The translations under genes and the position numbers were made by a program. Below are positions 59,672-64,000 of a DNA stretch of 64,000 bases, piece after piece (positions within the stretch are counted from its first letter, which is position 1; each line of letters starts with the position of its first letter). The stretch comes from Myxococcales bacterium. GTDB lineage: Bacteria; Myxococcota_A; Bradymonadia; UBA7976; UBA1532. The stretch lies in assembly GCA_020633555.1 (NCBI GenBank), contig JACKDL010000016.1, forward strand, positions 62,001 to 126,000, written 5' to 3'. Under the pieces are notes generated by a model. It was not told where the DNA came from. It did not search any database and was given only the letters and a program-made list of their open reading frames with translations.

Positions 59672-61141
59672 TCAGCGGTCGGGCGCGGCCAGGCTGGCCC
59701 AGGCCGCCTCATGGGCCGCGACGCGCCAGGGGTGGCGGGCGGGCAGCCAGCGCACGCCCAGCAGCGCCTTCAGGCCGCCCGGCACCGCCAGGGCGGCGGG
59801 CGCCCGGCCGACGCGGCGCACCACCAAGGCCGAGCCCCCCGGCCGCACGGCGCCGCAGGGGGCTCGCCACCAGCCCCCGGCGTCGGGGCCCTCGAGCACC
59901 GCGGGGGTCTCGACGGGGATGTCCACGCGGAAGGTGCGCTCGGGGCCCGTCATCAGCGTGAACAGGCGCAGATCTCCGGCCGCCCCCAGGGCCCAGGCCG
60001 CGCGACGGAAGTCGTGCTTCGCGGGATCGGGGGCCACCTCGGGGGTCAGGCGGGTGAGCTCGGCCAGGCGCGCCACCGTGCGGATGGGCAGATCGGGGAT
60101 CCGCCCCAGGGTGGGATCCGCCGGACGCCCGGGGGCGCCCACCGTCAGATAGCGGCTGCGGTCGAACCACTCGGGCGCCCGCCCCGTGAGGCGCAGGTGG
60201 ACCCCCACCAGGCCGCCCAGCACGCTCACCACGGTCAGGTGGTTGTGCTCGGCGCGGATCTCGTCGGGAGCCACCGGCAGGCGCGCGGGGAAGCCGGCCC
60301 AGCGGGTGGGTGGGCCGCCGGCCAGCGGGCGACCCCAGAGCAGGTCGTGCTCCCGATCCACCAGCCCGGTGCCGGCGCGCTGCGTGTCGCGGGTGCGCAC
60401 CACCCGCAGGGCGTGGGCGGCGCCCGAGAAGTCCACCACGGCCAGACCCGGCACCACGGCCTCGACGGGGCGCCGGGCGCCCGGGCGGAGCACCAGGGTG
60501 CGGGGCTGGGCCTCGCCGTCCAGGAAGGTCACCAGGGCCCGGCAGTCGCTCGGAGCCGGTGTGGGCGCCGCCTCGGGGGCGGGATCCTCGGGCTCCGGGG
60601 CCTCGGGCGCGGGATCCTCCGGCTCCGGGTCCTCGGGCGCGGGATCCTCCGGCTCCGGGTCCTCGGGCTCGGCCTCTTCGGGCGTGGGATCCTCCGGCTC
60701 AGCCTCTTCCGGCTCCGGGTCCTTGCGCGCGGGCGCCTGCGTCTCGGCGACGTCGGGCCGCTCGCCCCCGACGGTGAACGCCCGCTCGGCGAGCACGGCG
60801 CCGTCCTCGGCCTCCAAGCGCACGACCCACGGCCCCGCGTGCCGGGGGTGCAGCCAGCGGCGGCTCCAGGTGCGCCAGCGGGGGCTGTTGCTCACCTTCA
60901 CCCGTTGCCGATGCACCTCGCGGCCGGCGTGGATCCACACGAACACCAGGTGGGTGGGGGGGCCGGCGCCGTTGTCCACCTGCGCCCACGCGAACACGCG
61001 GTCGTCGGGGGGGAAGTGGGCCTGCTCGCCCCGGGGCTCGCGGGCCTTCACCTCGGCGGCGGTCACCATCCGCACCACGGTGGGGGCGGCGCCGGCCAGG
61101 GCGGGCGCGAGCGTCAGCAGCAACAGGAGGGCCAGGCGCAT
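59672..61141 (-). CDS. DUF2914-domain secreted protein
   Basis: A 489-residue protein; the ATG at 61141 opens a signal peptide (MRLALLLLLTLAPALAGAAP). The open frame extends upstream through other genes, which is a GC artefact. Residues ~25-125 match DUF2914 (VKAREPRGEQAHFPPDDRVF, WRTWSRRWL, GPWVVRLEAEDGAVLAERAF). A ~60-residue Pro/Glu/Asp repeat (EPEDPAPE) follows as a stalk, then a ~300-residue beta-rich domain with few motifs. Function unknown. Confidence 0.7.
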   Translation of the reverse strand: MRLALLLLLTLAPALAGAAPTVVRMVTAAEVKAREPRGEQAHFPPDDRVFAWAQVDNGAGPPTHLVFVWIHAGREVHRQRVKVSNSPRWRTWSRRWLHPRHAGPWVVRLEAEDGAVLAERAFTVGGERPDVAETQAPARKDPEPEEAEPEDPTPEEAEPEDPEPEDPAPEDPEPEDPAPEAPEPEDPAPEAAPTPAPSDCRALVTFLDGEAQPRTLVLRPGARRPVEAVVPGLAVVDFSGAAHALRVVRTRDTQRAGTGLVDREHDLLWGRPLAGGPPTRWAGFPARLPVAPDEIRAEHNHLTVVSVLGGLVGVHLRLTGRAPEWFDRSRYLTVGAPGRPADPTLGRIPDLPIRTVARLAELTRLTPEVAPDPAKHDFRRAAWALGAAGDLRLFTLMTGPERTFRVDIPVETPAVLEGPDAGGWWRAPCGAVRPGGSALVVRRVGRAPAALAVPGGLKALLGVRWLPARHPWRVAAHEAAWASLAAPDR

Positions 61142-61219
61142 GGCGCGCAGCCTGCCCGGGGCGGGCGGCGGACTCAAGGCGCGTTGCGCGGCGCCGGCGT
61201 GGCCGGCCAGACTCCGACC

Positions 61220-61432
61220 ATGGCGAACGACGACCTCCCCGACGTGCGCGACGGGCTCACCCGGCTGGAGCGGGTGATCCTGTTCGAGCTCCACAAGGCC
61301 CAGCAGGAGCTGGGCGGCCAGCGCCACGTGCCCACGGCCATGCTCTATGGCCGGGTCTGCGAGCACATCGCGGTGTCGGTGCCGCGCTTCCAGCGGGCGC
61401 TGCAGCGGCTGGTGGGGCAGGGCTGGGGCTGA
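61220..61432 (+). CDS. Small winged-helix-like protein
   Basis: A 70-residue protein (ATG 61220). It is all helix with the pattern GLTRLERVILFELHKAQQEL, VPTAMLYGRVCEHIAVSV and RFQRALQRLVGQGWG, resembling a single winged-helix domain. No neighbour in an operon. It could be a small DNA-binding regulator or an adaptor. Confidence 0.55.
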   Translation: MANDDLPDVRDGLTRLERVILFELHKAQQELGGQRHVPTAMLYGRVCEHIAVSVPRFQRALQRLVGQGWG

Positions 61433-61455
61433 CGGTCGCCTGCTGGGGGCGTGCG

Positions 61456-62382
61456 TCAGCGGCGCAGGTTGCCCGGATCGGTGTTCGACCCGCAGAGCAG
61501 CACGCCGATGGGGCCGGGATCGTCGTCCAGCAGCCCCTGGGCCAGGGCGGCCAGCGCGGCGCAGCCGCCGGGCTCGTAGACCAGCCGGGCGTGATCCCAG
61601 AGCCACTGGCGGACGCCCAGGATGGCCTCGTCGCTCACCAGCTCCACCCGATCCAGCCCATCGGCGCACACGGCGTAGGTCAGCTCGCCCGCCTGGCCCG
61701 CGCCCAGCGCGTCGGCAGCCACGGACTCCAGGTGGTTCAGGCGCACCGGGCGGCCCGCGCGCAGGGCCTCGTGCATGGTGGCCGCGCCGTAGGGCTCCAC
61801 GCCCACCACGCGCCGGGAGCCGGCGGCCAGGACGGCGCCCGCGGCCAGCCCGCCGCCGCCCACGGCCACCACCACGGTGTTCACCTCGGGGACGTCCTCG
61901 AGCAGCTCGGCGATGGCGGTGCCCTGCCCGGCGATGACCGCGGCGTCGTCGTAGGCGTGCACGTAGGGCATGCCGGTGCTGGCGGCGGTGTTGCGGGCGG
62001 CCAGATTGGCCTCGGGGTAGCCGCCGGGCACCAGCCGCACGTCCCCGCCGGCGCGTTCGATGGCCTCGACCTTCACGGCGGGCGCGCCCTCGGGCACGAA
62101 AACCCGCACGGGCACGCCCAGCAGGAAGCCCGCCCAGGCCACGCCGAGGCCGTGGTTGCCGCCGCTGGCGGTCACCACGCCCCCGCGGGCGTCCTCGCCC
62201 AGGGCCATGAGCTTGTTCAGGGCGCCGCGGAGCTTGAAGGAGCCCGAGCGCTGGAGCCCTTCGAGCTTGAGCACCACCGGGCGGGCCCCAGGGCCCTGCA
62301 GGCGCAGGATGGGGGTGCGGCGGATCCAGGGGGCGAGGCGCGCGGCGGCCTCGGCGACGTCGGCAGGCGTGGGCAAGTGCAT
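61456..62382 (-). CDS. PLP-dependent serine/threonine dehydratase
   Basis: A 308-residue cytoplasmic enzyme. Lys50 in SGSFKLRGA binds pyridoxal phosphate, ASGGNHGLGVAWAG and VVVAVGGGGLAAG are the cofactor-phosphate loops, and the C-terminal CGSNTDPGNL completes the fold-type II core. It has no ACT regulatory domain, so it resembles catabolic threonine/serine dehydratases or serine racemases rather than biosynthetic IlvA. Confidence 0.85.
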   Translation of the reverse strand: MHLPTPADVAEAAARLAPWIRRTPILRLQGPGARPVVLKLEGLQRSGSFKLRGALNKLMALGEDARGGVVTASGGNHGLGVAWAGFLLGVPVRVFVPEGAPAVKVEAIERAGGDVRLVPGGYPEANLAARNTAASTGMPYVHAYDDAAVIAGQGTAIAELLEDVPEVNTVVVAVGGGGLAAGAVLAAGSRRVVGVEPYGAATMHEALRAGRPVRLNHLESVAADALGAGQAGELTYAVCADGLDRVELVSDEAILGVRQWLWDHARLVYEPGGCAALAALAQGLLDDDPGPIGVLLCGSNTDPGNLRR

Positions 62383-62468
62383 CCGCCGAGCATACCGCGA
62401 GCCGCGCTGACCACGCAGCCCCTGCGGTCAAGCCGGCCCCGTGGACGGGTTGCCGCCCGTGGGGCACG

Positions 62469-63881
62469 ATGGCGCCCGTGCGATGGCCACTCCCCCAAGC
62501 CCTGCGCGCCCAGCTCGCCGTGGGCTTCCTGGTGCCGGCCGTGCTGGCGCTGGGGGCGCTGGGGGCGTTGGGCTTCTTCGCCGCCCGCAGTCTGGTGGAG
62601 GACGAGGTGGGTCGCCGGCTCACCGGGGCGGCGGCGGCCACCGCCGCCGGCCTGAACTCGGGGCTGGTGGCGCGCTTCCAGCCCGACAGCCAGCGCACCC
62701 ACGAGAACCTGGTGCGGCGCCTGGAGCGCGCCGCCGAGGCCAGCGGGGCGCGGCGGGTGTTCCTGGTGCGGCCCGACGGCGAGGCCATCGCCGACTCCAG
62801 CCCCGAGGCGCCGCCCCCCGGGCAGCCCGATCGCAGCCTGGCCGAGGACCGCTTCGAGCTGGAGCGGGTCGCCGCCGGCGAGGCCGCCGCCAGCGTGCTG
62901 TACCGGGGCACGGACGGCGTCCGCTACATGCGCGGCTTCGCGCCGGTGGCCCACGAGGGGCAGGTGGTGGCGGTGCTGGGGGTCGAGGGCGACGCGGGCG
63001 CCTACGCCAACCTGGACGCCCTGGGCCGCTACCTGGTGGGCCTGACGGCGCTGGCGCTGCTGCTGCTGGCCCTGATGGTGGGCTTCTTCGCCCGCGCCCT
63101 CACCGCGCCCCTGGGCCGGCTGGTGGCGGCGGCGCAGCGCATCGGCGCCGGCGAGCTGGACGCCCCGGTGCCCGAGGTGGGGCGCGCCGCCGAGATCACC
63201 GCCCTGGCCCGCACCATGGACGAGATGCGCGAGCGGCTGCTGAAGCGCGACCGCGAGCTCCAGATGATGCTCGGCGGCATCGCCCACGAGGTGCGCAACC
63301 CCCTGGGGGGCATGGAGCTGTTCGTGGGCCTGCTCGAGGACGACCTGCAGGATCGCCCCGACGAGCTCGAGCTGCTCACCCGGGTGAAGAAGGAGCTGGG
63401 CCAGCTCAAGCGGGTGGTCGAAGAGTTCCTGGCCTACGCCCGCCGCGCACCCATCGAGCGTCAGCCGGTGGCCCTGGGCGAGCTGATCTTCGAGCTGGCC
63501 ATGGGCGCCGGCGACCTGCAGGTGCGCCTCGAAGGCGACGCCGACGCGGTGCTCCAGGCCGATCCCGGGCAGCTCAAGCGGCTGCTGCTGAACCTGATCC
63601 GCAACGCGGGGCAGGCGGGGGCCACCACCGTCACGGTGACGCCCACGGGCCAGGGGCTGGTGGTGCAGGACGACGGCCCGGGGGTGCCCGCCGCGCAGGC
63701 CGAGCAGGTGTTCGACGCCTTCTACACCACCCGCGAGAAGGGCACGGGCCTGGGCCTGGCGCTGTGCCAGCGCATCGCCGAGGCCCACGGGGGCGGGCTC
63801 ACCCTCGACAACCCCGGCCAGCCGGGGGCGCGCTTCACTCTGCGGCTGGGCCCTTCGGCAGATCCGCCAGCCGCTGCTTGA
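62469..63881 (+). CDS. HAMP-domain sensor histidine kinase
   Basis: A 470-residue membrane protein. TM1 is at ~17-40 and TM2 at ~188-210, bounding a ~145-residue periplasmic domain with a Cache-like pattern. A HAMP domain (APLGRLVAAAQRIGAGELDA) leads to His273 in GGIAHEVRNPLGGMEL, then LNLIRNAGQAG, DDGPGVP and KGTGLGLALCQRI. It is of the NtrB/ZraS-like HisKA type. No response regulator lies next to it within the window. Its end overlaps the convergent TPR gene by 47 bp. Confidence 0.85.
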   Translation: MAPVRWPLPQALRAQLAVGFLVPAVLALGALGALGFFAARSLVEDEVGRRLTGAAAATAAGLNSGLVARFQPDSQRTHENLVRRLERAAEASGARRVFLVRPDGEAIADSSPEAPPPGQPDRSLAEDRFELERVAAGEAAASVLYRGTDGVRYMRGFAPVAHEGQVVAVLGVEGDAGAYANLDALGRYLVGLTALALLLLALMVGFFARALTAPLGRLVAAAQRIGAGELDAPVPEVGRAAEITALARTMDEMRERLLKRDRELQMMLGGIAHEVRNPLGGMELFVGLLEDDLQDRPDELELLTRVKKELGQLKRVVEEFLAYARRAPIERQPVALGELIFELAMGAGDLQVRLEGDADAVLQADPGQLKRLLLNLIRNAGQAGATTVTVTPTGQGLVVQDDGPGVPAAQAEQVFDAFYTTREKGTGLGLALCQRIAEAHGGGLTLDNPGQPGARFTLRLGPSADPPAAA

Positions 63882-64000
63882 CCACCGGGTGGGGCCGCAG
63901 GGCCAGCGAGCGGGTGTAGTGGGCGCGGGCCTGCTCGATGTCGCCGGCGGTCTCTCGGAAGCGCCCCAGGTTGTACAGGGCCTTCGCAGCCTGCACCGGG
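63835..64000 (-). CDS. TPR protein, C-terminal fragment
   Basis: The last 55 codons of a minus-strand gene entering from the right edge. ALYNLGRFRETAGDIEQARA and HYTRSLALRPHPVVK form one canonical TPR helix pair. The stop lies inside the 3' end of the histidine kinase gene. The rest of the protein is outside the window. Confidence 0.7.
   Translation of the reverse strand, partial: PVQAAKALYNLGRFRETAGDIEQARAHYTRSLALRPHPVVKQRLADLPKGPAAE

Noticed and set aside
61142..62911. Upstream extension of the DUF2914 gene to a 1079-residue protein
   Set aside because: The signal peptide at 61141 marks the true start; the extension is low-complexity Arg/Gly/Ala antisense to other genes.

Overview
The window is very GC-rich, tightly packed bacterial DNA. 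It most resembles a Myxococcota (former deltaproteobacterial) chromosome. The reasons are an abundance of lipoproteins with glycine-rich or aspartate-rich linkers, a protein built on the MopE-type CNGxDDDCDG repeat, an IgGFc-binding-like lipoprotein, CHAT and caspase proteases, a paired DUF1588-like cytochrome and DUF1501 protein, and a MacA/ABC/TolC exporter. This assignment rests on gene content only. There are no rRNA genes, and I saw no tRNA genes or CRISPR arrays.

Layout. 1-10670: secreted and surface proteins (MopE-repeat lipoprotein, Cys-rich lipoprotein, DUF1588-like/DUF1501 pair, L,D-transpeptidase, c-type cytochrome lipoprotein). 10877-17117: five overlapping co-directional genes encoding a lipoprotein, a caspase-like protease with a DUF4384-like C-terminus, a single-pass anti-sigma-like protein, an ECF-type sigma factor and a TPR-CHAT protease. 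17118-18600: an IS200-like/RAYT transposase with hairpins and a 28-bp tandem duplication beside it. 18682-30705: mainly single enzymes, including a divergent PRPP synthetase homologue, an AlbA_2/Schlafen-type protein, a TAXI receptor, a short RNase D, an M23 peptidase, a patatin, a class II amidotransferase and a secreted agmatine-deiminase-family lipoprotein.

30977-39508 holds a small secreted protein and then a six-gene run: two OB-fold-like lipoproteins, an outer-membrane beta-barrel, a lamin-tail-like lipoprotein and two phospholipase-D-superfamily lipoproteins. A large ATPase-TPR-winged-helix regulator converges on it. 43964-50856 is a four-gene MacA/ATPase/permease/TolC exporter, divergent from an OmpR-type two-component pair that is the natural candidate regulator. 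50825-64000 is mixed: enoyl-CoA hydratase family, IgGFc-like and YtkA-like lipoproteins, alpha/beta hydrolase, PssA, DUF2461 protein, a fused nucleotidyltransferase/CDP-alcohol phosphotransferase, DUF2914 protein, serine/threonine dehydratase, a histidine kinase and a partial TPR gene.

The two stretches most likely to be undescribed systems are the protease/sigma cassette (10877-17117), which recalls the protein logic of type III-E CRISPR accessory genes (TPR-CHAT, anti-sigma, RpoE) without any CRISPR, and the surface OB-fold/beta-barrel/LTD/PLD operon (31576-39508), which could handle extracellular nucleic acid or phospholipid. Both functions are inferred from domain content and gene order. 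Four genes have a -10-like hexamer only 6-7 nt before the ATG, which suggests leaderless transcripts.
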